Program-made: the position numbers and the translations under genes
Shown here: one piece after another, positions 49,796 through 59,491 of the stretch
How positions within the stretch are numbered: the first letter of the stretch is position 1
How the letters are laid out: every line of letters begins with the position of its first letter
Notes under the pieces: generated by a model
What the model was told of the DNA's origin: nothing
Seen by the model: only the letters and a program-made list of their open reading frames with translations
The model's database searches: none
NCBI GenBank assembly: GCA_963667715.1
Contig: OY763926.1
Span: forward strand, 1,488,001 to 1,552,000
Direction: 5' to 3'
Origin: JAFGDI01 sp963667715
Lineage (GTDB): Bacteria; Planctomycetota; Phycisphaerae; Sedimentisphaerales; SM23-30
DNA length: 64,000 nucleotides

Positions 49796-51031
49796 TTATA
49801 GGTGTCTCAGGCAGTGGCCCATCATTTCTTTTTTCGTTTTCAGATAATTATAATTATGTTCGTTTGGCGGGAATTCTATCGGGATCTGTTCTTCTACTGT
49901 AATACCAAACACCCGTAAACGATCGGTTTTCAGCGGATTATTCGTAATATTGGCGATTCGTGATATGCCCAGGTCACGGCATATATGGGCACCAAGGCCA
50001 AAATCTCGCTTCTCAGCATTAAAGCCCAGAGCTATATTCGCCTCTACTGTATCCATACCATTCTGCTGTAGCTTATATGCCTTCAGCTTCGCCGCCAGAC
50101 CTATTCCACGGCCTTCCTGACGCAGGTATATCACCGCTCCTTTGCCATGATTATCTATATATCGCATCGCCTCGTGCAGCTGACTGCCGCAGTCGCATCT
50201 CATCGAATGGAATATATCGCCTGTCAGACATTCGCTGTGAACTCGTACCGGCACAACCTCTTTCTGTTCGATTACTTTGCCGTCCGGGCCAAGCAGGCCA
50301 ACATCGCCTTTACATAGTGCCAGGTGAACGTGATTATCTACCAGTGTTTCATAGCCGATCAGGCGGAACTTACCGCAATCGGTTGGCATCTCTACTTCTT
50401 CTATTCGCCTTACCAGCGAGCTCTCCGTCTGCATACGATATTCTACCAGCTTGGCAACGCTCGTCATTTTCAGATCATGCTTCTCGCAGAATTTCTTCAG
50501 CTCCGGCACTCTTGCCATTGTCCCGTCATCATTCATTATCTCACAGATTACTCCTGATGGATATAGGCCAGCCAGCTCCGCAAGGTCTAATGACCCTTCC
50601 GTTTGCCCTGCACGTACCAATACCCCTCCCGGGCGGGCTGTTAGCGGGAATATATGACCAGGACGAGCCAAATCTGCTGGCTTGGCATCTGATCTGATTA
50701 GCTCATGCACTGCCAGGTTACGATCCGCCGCTGAAATACCAGTTGTTATTCCCTTGGCAGCGTCAACCGATACGGTAAATGCTGTGCCTAGTGGGGCGGT
50801 ATTGTTCTGGCTCTGGGGGTGCAGGTTCAAATCCTGACATCTCTGTGAATCCAGTGACACACAAATTAGCCCACGGCCATGAGTTGCCATAAAATTGATT
50901 ATCTCTGGTGTACATTTTTCCGAAGCACAAACCAAATCGCCTTCGTTCTCTCGGTCTTCATCATCTACCAGAACGATCATTTTGCCCGCTTTAAGCTCTT
51001 CCAGTACTTCAGGTATACTCGCTAGTTCCAT
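49796..51031 (-). CDS. ribBA: Bifunctional 3,4-dihydroxy-2-butanone-4-phosphate synthase / GTP cyclohydrolase II
   Basis: 411 aa. RibB half (about 1-200): VLVDDEDRENEGDLVCASE, FMATHGRGLICV, HIFPLTARPGGVLVRAGQTEG and SGVICEIMNDDGTMAR. RibA half (about 205-400): VPVRVHSECLTGDIFHSMRCDCGSQL (zinc Cys residues), YLRQEGRGIGL and NPLKTDRL. Makes the two starting compounds of riboflavin. No other rib gene is adjacent and no FMN riboswitch is visible upstream. ATG 51031. Complete, with no frameshift. Confidence 0.95.
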   Translation of the reverse strand: MELASIPEVLEELKAGKMIVLVDDEDRENEGDLVCASEKCTPEIINFMATHGRGLICVSLDSQRCQDLNLHPQSQNNTAPLGTAFTVSVDAAKGITTGISAADRNLAVHELIRSDAKPADLARPGHIFPLTARPGGVLVRAGQTEGSLDLAELAGLYPSGVICEIMNDDGTMARVPELKKFCEKHDLKMTSVAKLVEYRMQTESSLVRRIEEVEMPTDCGKFRLIGYETLVDNHVHLALCKGDVGLLGPDGKVIEQKEVVPVRVHSECLTGDIFHSMRCDCGSQLHEAMRYIDNHGKGAVIYLRQEGRGIGLAAKLKAYKLQQNGMDTVEANIALGFNAEKRDFGLGAHICRDLGISRIANITNNPLKTDRLRVFGITVEEQIPIEFPPNEHNYNYLKTKKEMMGHCLRHL

Positions 51032-51365
51032 TTTGTCAATCCAATATAAATAAGTCTAAGGTCTATATCCCCAATATGTTATGAATTCAGCGTGGACTTT
51101 ACAGCTGTGTCGGTCAGCAAACAGGTTGCAATGACTATTCATATACAAATCTAATACGGCATTATATCACAACCTGCCGGAAAAGTAAAGTACACGCTAA
51201 TTTGTTTAGTTATATATGGTTATACCAGTTACCAATTATGGTTGTTTAATATACTGCTATAATATAATTGTTATATCATAACTATCCTAGACCCCGCCAA
51301 AAGTCTTTTCTTCTCCTTATTTCTTACAACTTACTTTCGTTTTAACATATTTACTCAAACTGACC
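51032..51365. other. Intergenic region upstream of ribBA
   Basis: AT-rich. It should contain the ribBA promoter, but I see no FMN-riboswitch-like conserved sequence and no gene. Confidence 0.4.
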
Positions 51366-51417
51366 TAATTCCTGAATTCTAAATCCTAAATCCTATAAAC
51401 TGACCATCAGTCAGTTT
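51366..51417. repeat. Composite intergenic repeat, third copy
   Basis: A CCTGAATTCTAAATCCTAA tract precedes AAACTGAC-CATCA-GTCAGTTT (51397-51417). It lies about 140 bases upstream of the next gene. The sequence just before it (51351-51366, CTCAAACTGACC) is a further half copy. Confidence 0.65.
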
Positions 51418-51555
51418 GAAATATTTACTCTTTTTCTTGTAATAATTCCCAACCATATCCGACTAATTGGCTGTAAAAGTTAAAAAGTAATTTTTATGTA
51501 ACTTTCCGCCTATAACTATAAACCGTTATTATAAACAATTATGAGGTAATAGATT

Positions 51556-52032
51556 ATGTTTTTTGGTACTTGGAATGCAAGTGAGATTATGCCGCAGTTG
51601 GCAACTGGAATGTTATTTGGCAGTGTTCTATTAGTGATGTTTTCTGTACTTATTGTTAAGGTCTTTTACCTCATGACTCTGTCCCGGGCCTTGAAAAACT
51701 GCTCTCCTCAAGCTCGAAAGAGCTACCCCGGCATGATCTGGCTGGAGCTCATACCGGTTATTGGTGTTGTTTGGTCATTTGTCAACGTAATACAGGTTTC
51801 CGGCTCAATTGGGAACGAGTTTAGACGACGTAATATTGCTTCAGAGGATAGCCCATCTATTATGCTCGGGATCATAGCTTGTATTTTAGGTGTCGGCACC
51901 GCTGTTTTTCCATTCGCCGGCGTAGCCGGTGTTATTTGCTGGATCATATACTGGATGAAGATATCAGACTACTGCCATATACTCCGCACCGGCGTACACT
52001 ACAACAACCCACAACAACCAAACTGTTGCTAA
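51556..52032 (+). CDS. Small integral membrane protein, function unknown
   Basis: 158 aa with about four hydrophobic segments: SVLLVMFSVLIVKVFYLMT (24-42), WLELIPVIGVVWSFVNVI, IMLGIIACILGVGTAVFPFAG and VAGVICWIIYWM. The loop SRALKNCSPQARKSYPGMIW links the first two. No family name can be given; similar small membrane proteins occur in other planctomycetes and in Bacteroidetes. The C-terminus ends with two Cys residues. Start ATG 51556 after ATGAGGTAATAG, with GAGG upstream. Single gene. Confidence 0.6.
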   Translation: MFFGTWNASEIMPQLATGMLFGSVLLVMFSVLIVKVFYLMTLSRALKNCSPQARKSYPGMIWLELIPVIGVVWSFVNVIQVSGSIGNEFRRRNIASEDSPSIMLGIIACILGVGTAVFPFAGVAGVICWIIYWMKISDYCHILRTGVHYNNPQQPNCC

Positions 52033-52158
52033 ACCTCTTATTGACAATACATAATGCAAATTGATCTTGCAACTCATATTATCAAATTGCAAAACCATTC
52101 CTAATGCCACCACCTCAAACCAAATCACACCCGCCACCCATCTCCCCACGCAAGAGTT

Positions 52159-52176
52159 TCCCGATACACGTCGGGA
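52159..52176. repeat. CCCGAYACRCGTCGGG palindrome
   Basis: TCCCGATACACGTCGGGA, a further relative of the small palindrome. The region 52033-52390 otherwise holds no gene. Confidence 0.5.
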
Positions 52177-52392
52177 TTCTTCAGTCTTATACCTTAATTC
52201 CCAACCAACCCCAGAACATCACCCAATGCCACATTACCAAATCAACTCGCGAAGCTTTAAGAGTTCAAACTTCAGTTTGACTTCCAACCCATGAGCTAAG
52301 CGAATAAAAAAAAACAAGCATCCTGGCCAATTTCTTCTTCCCCTTTGCGGGTGCGAAGCACCTTCTTACACAATATTTACTCTTATCCTCCC

Positions 52393-52456
52393 CAATCGCC
52401 AACCAACTCTTTGCGACTTCGCGCCCTTGCGTTAAAACTCTTAAATTCTCTTCTTA
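52393..52456. repeat. CGCAAAG-like interspersed repeat, copy 2
   Basis: AATCGCCAACC through TTTGCGACTTCGCGC to TTCTCTTCTTA matches the copy at 12225-12291. Confidence 0.7.
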
Positions 52457-52546
52457 AATCCGTGTAAAATAATCAATTAGCAGTTCGCGGTAGCGAACAC
52501 CTCTTAGTAAATCTGTGGATATAATACTCCCAAAGCATATTTTATT

Positions 52547-52575
52547 TTGTTCAGAGACCAATAATATGTTATAAT
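52547..52575 (+). promoter_or_regulatory. Promoter of the 2051-aa GLUG gene
   Basis: TTGTTC (52547-52552), 17 bases, TATAAT (52570-52575). It lies 446 bases before the start codon, so a long leader is expected. Confidence 0.55.
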
Positions 52576-52605
52576 CTAGCCTTGTGTTTTAGCCGATTAA
52601 TTGGG

Positions 52606-52665
52606 TAGTTAAAGCCTTGGCTTAAGAGAGATTAGCTGTTTTGGCCAGATATAAACAAAACAGCT
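52606..52665 (+). promoter_or_regulatory. Leader motif and hairpin of the GLUG gene
   Basis: The motif TAGTTAAAGCCTTGGCTTAA with GAGATTAGCTGTTTT matches 45364-45402 of the other GLUG gene. AGCTGTTTTG / CAAAACAGCT (52634-52643, 52656-52665) forms a 10-bp stem in the leader. Confidence 0.5.
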
Positions 52666-52733
52666 TAATATGTTGTGGTCTTATTGGGTGTGAACCTTTT
52701 AGATCTATGATAGTTATTATTACTGTAACTTTT

Positions 52734-52901
52734 TTAAGGGTGCCTCTGAAAATTGCTTTTGAGGCGAAAACGAGGATTGATTTTTACTGACAAGGAACGA
52801 AGGACGGGCATATTGGTGAATATTCACGGTTTTTCGTGACGCAGCTCAGGAAAAATCAAGACCGTTTGCAGCCCAGAATGAATTTTTAGAAGCACCCTTA
52901 A
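52734..52901. repeat. MITE-like hairpin element, copy B
   Basis: 168 bp with near-perfect terminal inverted repeats TTAAGGGTGC.TCT.AAAATT, including flanking TTAA. The internal sequence matches copy A (6897-7072) except at the tip, where GTGAATATTCAC (52816-52827) replaces the CCCCGA..TCGGGG hairpin. It lies within the leader of the 2051-aa gene. Confidence 0.8.
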
Positions 52902-53021
52902 TTGTTAAGCTGTAATGATTATGACGCCTGATGGTCAGGATAAGCCCGATTGAATTAGATTCACCGTTGACGGCTATGGATGATATATTATTAACTTGAT
53001 ATTTTCATAAAGGGATTCAAA

Positions 53022-56000
53022 ATGAACAGATTCAAACTATTTTCACTTTTACTGTTGCTAACATTAGCCATCTCAAACACGCTTCTCGCCGGCACATACT
53101 CCGGCGGTACCGGTACCGACACCGACCCATACCAGATTGCCACCGCAGATGACCTCATCGAACTGGGCAATACCACAGATGACTATTCCTGCTATTTCCA
53201 AATGACAAAAGATATCGACCTTAGCAACTATACTTTCGATAAGGCTGTTATTGCGTGGGATACAGATCCTGCAACAGATAATTTTCAAGGTTATTTATTT
53301 CAAGGTTCATTTGATGGAAATGGTCATGTGATTACTAATCTTGTGATAAATAACCCTAATGCTGATTTTCTTGGTGTTTTCGGTAATGCTGGAGGTGCTC
53401 CATTTACAGGAATTTATGGTGCCGTAATAAAGAATTTGGGAGTTGAAAATGTTTATGTAAATGGTCATGATTATGTTGGTGGTATAGCTGGATCAGTTGA
53501 AGATGTATTAAAGTGCTTTGTGTCTGGAAATATAAGCTGTCATAGTTGCGGCGGTGCTATAGCCGGTAATTCTTCTGGAGGTTTTATCAATTGTTATAGC
53601 TCTGGTTCCGTAGCTGGGATTGATAATATTGGTGGTATTGTAGGCAAGGCAAGTTACTTTATCACAATGAATAGATGTTACTCACTTTGTAATATAACTG
53701 GAGATAGTTTCTTTAATGGGTTGATAGGAAATCACCAAATGTCGACTATCTACTATTCATTTTATAATAAGGATATCTGTGGGTATTCTGTGAGTCAAAG
53801 TGATCAAACAGCTAAAACAACAGAGGAAATGAAGGATTTTTTAACTTATGTTGATACGAGTTGGGATTTTAGTGGTGTAGATGGAGACGTGGCTGATTGG
53901 AAAATGTTGCCAGGGGAGTATCCTGTTCTTGCCTGGGAAATTTCTGATGAAATTGAAGTTCCAGACCTGACAGGACTGTCGTATTCAGAAGCTATGTCAG
54001 AGCTAGAATTAATTGGAATGCAATATTCGTTACACTATGACTATAGTTATTTAGAGGCTGGATTGATCTGTTCTCAGACTCCTTCAGTTGGAACTGACTA
54101 TATGATTGGTTGTGAAGTTGAATTAACGGTTTCTCTTGGTGGTTTTTTATCAGGTGGTTTAGGTACAGAGTCTGATCCTTACCAGGTTTCCACTGTTGAC
54201 GATCTTTTATGGATGGCAGATACACCTTTTTGTTATGATAGATGTTTTATTCTGACTTCTGATATTGATCTTAATGGATTAGTTTTTTCAAATTCATTGA
54301 TAGCGGCAAATGAAAATACAGCTACGGATTATTCAGGAAATCCATTTTGTGGTACTTTTGATGGCAACTGTCATAAAATTTCAAATTTGACAATTGAAAA
54401 TACTACAAATACTTATACCGGTTTATTTGGGTATATAGGCCAAGGTGGGGCAATTATTAACCTTAGTTTGGAACATGTAAATATCACTGGTGACTTTATT
54501 TATGTTGGTGGCATCTGTGGATATATAAAAGATGGCACAATAGACAATAGCTATGTTTTGGGGTATTTGGTTGGAAATAATATAGTGGGTGGGTTGTGTG
54601 GTTATTGTAAAGATAGCACAATTAATAATTGTTATGTTTTAGGTTCAGTAATTGGAAATGAAAATGTAGGTGGCCTGTGTGGTGTTTCATCTTCCAGTTA
54701 TATATCTACTTGTTACGATGCTTGCAATGTGGTATGTTCGGGGGTGTATTTAGGAGGGCTTGTAGGTAATAATTATGGTTCTATCAGAAATTGTTTTTGG
54801 GATAAGGATTATAGTGGTGTTTTGGTTGGTGTTGGCTATGGTTACGGCACTATCATGGGCTCGAATACATCTGAAATGCAAACTCTGACTACATTTACTG
54901 ATGCTGGCTGGGATTTTTCAGATGCAGATGGTGATGACGCAGATTGGCAAATGCCGGTTGGTTGGTATCCTATCCTGGCCACTGAAAGTAGTGTGGAGTT
55001 AGCTCCAGTGGTTGATTTGGCAAATCTTACTCTGGATCAAGCACAAGTTGCTTTAAGTGATTCAGGAATGAGTATTGGGATTGTATCGTATATTTACAGT
55101 AGTATTGATGCTGGACTGGTATATAGGCAGTTTCCAGTTGCTGATACACCATGGCTAAATGGCTGTCCTGTAAATATAACAATTTCGCTTGGTACGGTAT
55201 ATTCCGGTGGAAATGGTACAGAGGCTGATCCGTTTATTTTATCATCTGCGGATGACTTGGTCGCACTAGGTAATAATCCAGCTCATTATGGAGAATACTT
55301 CGTTGTAACTAATGATATAGATATGGCAGGACATGTATTTATGCAGTCTGTTATAGCTCCTGATATAGATAGTACAACCAGTGATTTCCATGGTACACAG
55401 TTCACTGGAAAAATTGAAGGTAATGGTTTTAGTATTGATAATCTCACAATTTCTTCTTCAGGTTTTTATGTTGGTTTGTTCGGCTCTGTTGGTGTAGGTG
55501 GTAATATTAATAATTTGTCATTGACAAATGTTAATGTTTTTGGGGCAGAGAGTCTAATTGGCGGTTTGGTTGGTCAGAATTTCGGTGAAATTACTTCCTG
55601 TAGTGTTTCTGGACAGATTATGGCAGGAAATTATAATGCTGGTGGTATTTGCGGTAATAATAGCGGTACAATTAGTCAGTGTTGGTCTGATTGTTCTGTA
55701 AGTGGTCAAATACTTATAGGTGGATTATGCGGCGTAGCTGTTGGTAATCTAAGCGAATGTTATGCGACAGGAAATATTTCTGGCGATAGCAGGATTGGCG
55801 GACTAGCTGGTTCATGCAATAACGGTATTATAACAAATTGTTATGCCGCGGGTGGTTCTGTCGAAGGCCAATTTGAAGTTGGCGGTCTTTGTGGATATAA
55901 CAATACTGGTAATATCTCAAATAGCTTTGCGGCAATTCCAACAATAGCGGTCGAAGCCTCAGTTGGCGGCTTATGTGGATATAGCTCAGGTACTGTTAGT

Positions 56001-59000
56001 GGGTGCTTCTGGGATACCGAGGTATCCGGTCAGGCAGCTACCATTGGAGAAGGAATTGGTCTTACAACGACCCAGATGCAGCAGCGTGATTGTTATATAA
56101 TTGAACAATGGTTTGGAAATATTTGGACTTTACCATTGGATAGCTATCCTCATCTTGCCTGGGAGCTGGTTGATGGAGAGGTATTTGATATTATCCAATT
56201 AGCTGGTAGCGGCACAGTTTCCGACCCCTGGCAGATATCCTCTCTGGCTGAGCTGACTTCATTTGGAGTTAATAGCCAGATAAGTGATGATACTTTTATA
56301 CTTACTTCAGATATTGATTGCAGTGGTTATGTGTTTGATAAAGCTATGATCGCTTCAGATGAAAATAGTGCCTTTACTGGTATCTTCGATGGAAATGGTC
56401 ATTCTATTTCAAACTTAGTCATTCATAGTGAACAGAATAATTATGTTGGTTTGTTTGGTTATGTTGAATCATCCGCTGTTGTAAAAAATCTAACTCTTAC
56501 TAACGTTTCTATACATAACGAGTCTGGATCTTGTACAGGTGCTTTATGTGGTTATAATCATTCTTCTTATATTGATAACTGCAACATAACTGGAGAAATT
56601 ATTGGGGGGGCTAATACTGGTGGTCTTTGTGGTGACAGCTCCAGTGAAATTACAAACTGTAGTTTCTCTGGTGTTATTAGAAACACTGGTGGTATCAATG
56701 TAGGCGGTATTTGTGGCCAGTCGAGTGGTAAGATAATGAACTGTTCTTCAGGTGCTGATATAAAGGTTGATGCATTTAATGTTGGCGGTATTTGTGGTGA
56801 CAGTACTGGGACGATTAGTGCATGTGTTTCATCTGGTAGTGTTAGTGGTACTTATCGTGTTGGTGGAATTGCTGGCTTTGGTGGAGCGTTTGTTAAGAAT
56901 TGTTATGTGACAGCAACTGTTAATAGTACTTATTCTAATTTATATACTATTGGACCTCGTATTAGTTATGTGATTGGTGGAATATGTGGAGTAGCGGCAA
57001 CTAATATATCAAATTGTTATGCTGTAGGGCCAATTACTTCAGATGTAGTTACAAGTGGGGTAATTACATTGTCAAAGGGCGGCATTTGTGGTCCAATTGC
57101 TTATGATCATTTGCAACCGATTGTTAATTGTTTTTGGGATATTGAAGCAACTGGTGTAAGTGAAGGTTATGAAATGAATGATTATACCAATATGCTAGGA
57201 GTTGATCTTGATGGAATAGTTAACCTGGTTGGTATGTCGACAGAGGCAATGCAAAATCCTTTGATCTATCAGTCTTTTGGCTGGACTGACGGCAGCTGGA
57301 CAATTGAGCAAGGCAGTTATCCACGTTTAGCCTGGGAAAATGCTGGTGGCGATATTATAGAGGTTACTGATACTCCGTTTACCGGTAGTGGAACTGACAC
57401 CGATCCATATCAGATATCAAATGCTGCTGAGCTTATCTCGATCGGACAACAGGGCAGATTTTGTGCAAAGGCATATAAGCTAAACTCAGATATTGATCTG
57501 TCTATGTTCAAGTTTTATCGCAGTATAATTGGAGATGATATTATCGATAAGCCATATTTCACTAATAGGTTTTATGGCTCATTTGATGGTGCAGGACATA
57601 CTATCTCAAATTTGAATATAGATGCCTTAAAAGGTAGTTATATAGGATTGTTTGGATATGTAAATGGTGGAACGATAAGTAATTTAGGACTAAAAAATAT
57701 TGCTTTGAACGATTTCTGTAATGCTGAATTTAATACTGTATATATTGGTGGTTTATGTGGTATGTGTGTTTCGGGTTCTTCGGGGGCTGGTGGAGATATT
57801 TCAAATTGTTTTGTGACTGGCTTAATCTCTGGAGGTAGTGGGTACGGAAAAGTTGGTGGGTTATGTGGCTCCATAACTGGTGATATTTCATGTTGTTTTG
57901 TAGATGTTGATATTAGCAATGAAAATGGCACTGTTGGTGGGCTATGTGCTATTTCTAGTGGAAATATTGATAATAGCTATGCACATGGTAAAGTCTATGG
58001 CTATAGTGCTGGAGGTTTTTGTGGAAGAAAATATGGTGGTAATGTAAACAACTGTTATTCTACCTGTGAAGTGACTGGTGATGATTTTATGATAAATGGT
58101 TTTGGAAATATTGATAGTCGAGCTTCAATTACTAATTCTTTCTGGGACGTCCAAACCTCTGGTATTGGAAACAGCGGCGATGATAACAATGGAGCAACAG
58201 GTAAAACCACCTCTGAACTTCAAACTCTGGCAACTTTTACCAGCTCCGGCTGGGACTTCACCGAAGATGATGGCAATCCTGCTATATGGCAGATATTTGG
58301 CGATACCTATCCAACCCTGGCCTGGGAAGTAAATTTTGACATAGACGCCAGCGAATTTGTCGACTTGGCAGACTTCGCCGTACTAGCCGCTAACTGGCTC
58401 AGCTCCGAACCACCAGCCCTGAAAGTCGATTTTGATAAATCTGGTACTGTCGAGCTGGGCGACCTTGAACTCTTCACCCAATATTGGATGACAGGGGTAT
58501 TTTATCCTTCTCCATTGCTTGGCTACTGGCAGCTGGATGAGACCGAGGGTACAACTGCGGTAGATTCTTCTGATTATTGCAACGATGGTCAGGTAATAGG
58601 TTCTCCAACCCGTGATACTGGTATTGTAGGTGGCTGTTACACATTTAACGGCTCATCTGATTATGTTCTTGTTGAGGGTTGTCAGGGTGTAAGTGGCAGT
58701 AAGCAGCGTACCGTAACAGCCTTTATCAAGGCCAATGAGGATCTCGCCAATCAGGATGGAAATATTCATAATATTGTCACCTGGGGCGATACTGAGGGTG
58801 TCGGTCATAAATGGTTTATTGCTTTGGATGGTAGTACCGGCCAGTTAGCTTTAGGTACTTTTGGTGGTCGCCTTAAAGGTGGGCCGGACCTTGAAGATGG
58901 CCAGTGGCATCATATAGCTGTTGTGCTTCCCGATGGAGCTAATAATCTAAATCAAGTTTTGTTATACGTTGACGGCGAAATGGTTACCACCAATGCAGGT

Positions 59001-59177
59001 GAAATATCATCGCTAATAGATACCACAGCAACTGAGGTTATTATTGGTGCTATGGACAGAGCCGCCGCGGACGCCACAGAAAGAAATATTATAAATTTCT
59101 TTGCCGGTTCTATAGATGAAGTACACATCTACAACACCGCCCTCAGCAGCGATGAAATATTCCAAATGGCTAATTAA
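53022..59177 (+). CDS. Giant secreted GLUG-repeat protein with PASTA, dockerin-like and LamG domains
   Basis: 2051 aa, signal peptide about 1-23. Five beta-helical blocks each open with a SGGTGTDTDPYQIATADDL-like sequence (near residues 27, 377, 738, 1055 and 1470), followed by GLUG units such as VGGLCGYSSGTVSGCFWD. Two PASTA-like domains (about 315-372, VPDLTGLSYSEAMSELELIG; about 665-735, LANLTLDQAQVALSDSG) separate blocks 1-3. A dockerin-like EF-hand pair (about 1775-1830; DLADFAVLAANWL, DKSGTVELGDLELF) and a C-terminal LamG (about 1835-2051) end the chain. Extracellular; ligand binding or a structural role is likely, no catalytic motif. ATG 53022 has AAAGG 9 bases upstream. Coding sequence in the repeat blocks is noticeably AT-richer than at the ends. 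Confidence 0.88.
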   Translation: MNRFKLFSLLLLLTLAISNTLLAGTYSGGTGTDTDPYQIATADDLIELGNTTDDYSCYFQMTKDIDLSNYTFDKAVIAWDTDPATDNFQGYLFQGSFDGNGHVITNLVINNPNADFLGVFGNAGGAPFTGIYGAVIKNLGVENVYVNGHDYVGGIAGSVEDVLKCFVSGNISCHSCGGAIAGNSSGGFINCYSSGSVAGIDNIGGIVGKASYFITMNRCYSLCNITGDSFFNGLIGNHQMSTIYYSFYNKDICGYSVSQSDQTAKTTEEMKDFLTYVDTSWDFSGVDGDVADWKMLPGEYPVLAWEISDEIEVPDLTGLSYSEAMSELELIGMQYSLHYDYSYLEAGLICSQTPSVGTDYMIGCEVELTVSLGGFLSGGLGTESDPYQVSTVDDLLWMADTPFCYDRCFILTSDIDLNGLVFSNSLIAANENTATDYSGNPFCGTFDGNCHKISNLTIENTTNTYTGLFGYIGQGGAIINLSLEHVNITGDFIYVGGICGYIKDGTIDNSYVLGYLVGNNIVGGLCGYCKDSTINNCYVLGSVIGNENVGGLCGVSSSSYISTCYDACNVVCSGVYLGGLVGNNYGSIRNCFWDKDYSGVLVGVGYGYGTIMGSNTSEMQTLTTFTDAGWDFSDADGDDADWQMPVGWYPILATESSVELAPVVDLANLTLDQAQVALSDSGMSIGIVSYIYSSIDAGLVYRQFPVADTPWLNGCPVNITISLGTVYSGGNGTEADPFILSSADDLVALGNNPAHYGEYFVVTNDIDMAGHVFMQSVIAPDIDSTTSDFHGTQFTGKIEGNGFSIDNLTISSSGFYVGLFGSVGVGGNINNLSLTNVNVFGAESLIGGLVGQNFGEITSCSVSGQIMAGNYNAGGICGNNSGTISQCWSDCSVSGQILIGGLCGVAVGNLSECYATGNISGDSRIGGLAGSCNNGIITNCYAAGGSVEGQFEVGGLCGYNNTGNISNSFAAIPTIAVEASVGGLCGYSSGTVSGCFWDTEVSGQAATIGEGIGLTTTQMQQRDCYIIEQWFGNIWTLPLDSYPHLAWELVDGEVFDIIQLAGSGTVSDPWQISSLAELTSFGVNSQISDDTFILTSDIDCSGYVFDKAMIASDENSAFTGIFDGNGHSISNLVIHSEQNNYVGLFGYVESSAVVKNLTLTNVSIHNESGSCTGALCGYNHSSYIDNCNITGEIIGGANTGGLCGDSSSEITNCSFSGVIRNTGGINVGGICGQSSGKIMNCSSGADIKVDAFNVGGICGDSTGTISACVSSGSVSGTYRVGGIAGFGGAFVKNCYVTATVNSTYSNLYTIGPRISYVIGGICGVAATNISNCYAVGPITSDVVTSGVITLSKGGICGPIAYDHLQPIVNCFWDIEATGVSEGYEMNDYTNMLGVDLDGIVNLVGMSTEAMQNPLIYQSFGWTDGSWTIEQGSYPRLAWENAGGDIIEVTDTPFTGSGTDTDPYQISNAAELISIGQQGRFCAKAYKLNSDIDLSMFKFYRSIIGDDIIDKPYFTNRFYGSFDGAGHTISNLNIDALKGSYIGLFGYVNGGTISNLGLKNIALNDFCNAEFNTVYIGGLCGMCVSGSSGAGGDISNCFVTGLISGGSGYGKVGGLCGSITGDISCCFVDVDISNENGTVGGLCAISSGNIDNSYAHGKVYGYSAGGFCGRKYGGNVNNCYSTCEVTGDDFMINGFGNIDSRASITNSFWDVQTSGIGNSGDDNNGATGKTTSELQTLATFTSSGWDFTEDDGNPAIWQIFGDTYPTLAWEVNFDIDASEFVDLADFAVLAANWLSSEPPALKVDFDKSGTVELGDLELFTQYWMTGVFYPSPLLGYWQLDETEGTTAVDSSDYCNDGQVIGSPTRDTGIVGGCYTFNGSSDYVLVEGCQGVSGSKQRTVTAFIKANEDLANQDGNIHNIVTWGDTEGVGHKWFIALDGSTGQLALGTFGGRLKGGPDLEDGQWHHIAVVLPDGANNLNQVLLYVDGEMVTTNAGEISSLIDTTATEVIIGAMDRAAADATERNIINFFAGSIDEVHIYNTALSSDEIFQMAN

Positions 59178-59218
59178 AATAACCTAGCCTATATATTTTA
59201 TTACTCTCAATAATCCAG

Positions 59219-59253
59219 CCCATATGACAAGCTATGCTCATATGGGTTTTTTT
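59219..59253 (+). terminator. Terminator of the 2051-aa gene
   Basis: CCCATATGA / TCATATGGG, 9-bp stem, followed by TTTTTTT. Confidence 0.85.
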
Positions 59254-59441
59254 CATCTTCACTTTGCGAAAACCAATTCTATATTTGCTGATTATCTGTT
59301 ATAATATAGTACTATTATCTAATCTAAAAGCTAGCAATTGTGCTTTTGTGACTAAAAATTGTCTCATTGTCAACTATTGAGCTTTTGTAAAGTATTAGAA
59401 TGTAAATTTGACCGATAACTCTAGGTACGTTTTGTATTTCA

Positions 59442-59466
59442 GGCTGATTGTCGGTCAGTATGAGTT
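59442..59466. repeat. Degraded CTGACC palindrome before the glucuronokinase gene
   Basis: GGCTGATTGTCGGTCAGTATG retains CTGA...TCAG of the AAACTGACC family, about 25 bases before the start codon. Confidence 0.4.
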
Positions 59467-59491
59467 AGATATCTGTTTTCGGAATTATTTG

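Noticed and set aside
50800..50850. GGTTCAAATCC resembling a tRNA T-arm
   Set aside because: It lies inside the ribBA coding frame and no acceptor or anticodon arms can be found around it.
51032..51300. FMN riboswitch upstream of ribBA
   Set aside because: No conserved AGGG...CCGAC-type segments were seen; only AT-rich sequence.
52061..52294. 77-codon frame after the small membrane protein gene
   Set aside because: Low-complexity Thr/Pro/Asn translation and no start signal; the region carries repeats.
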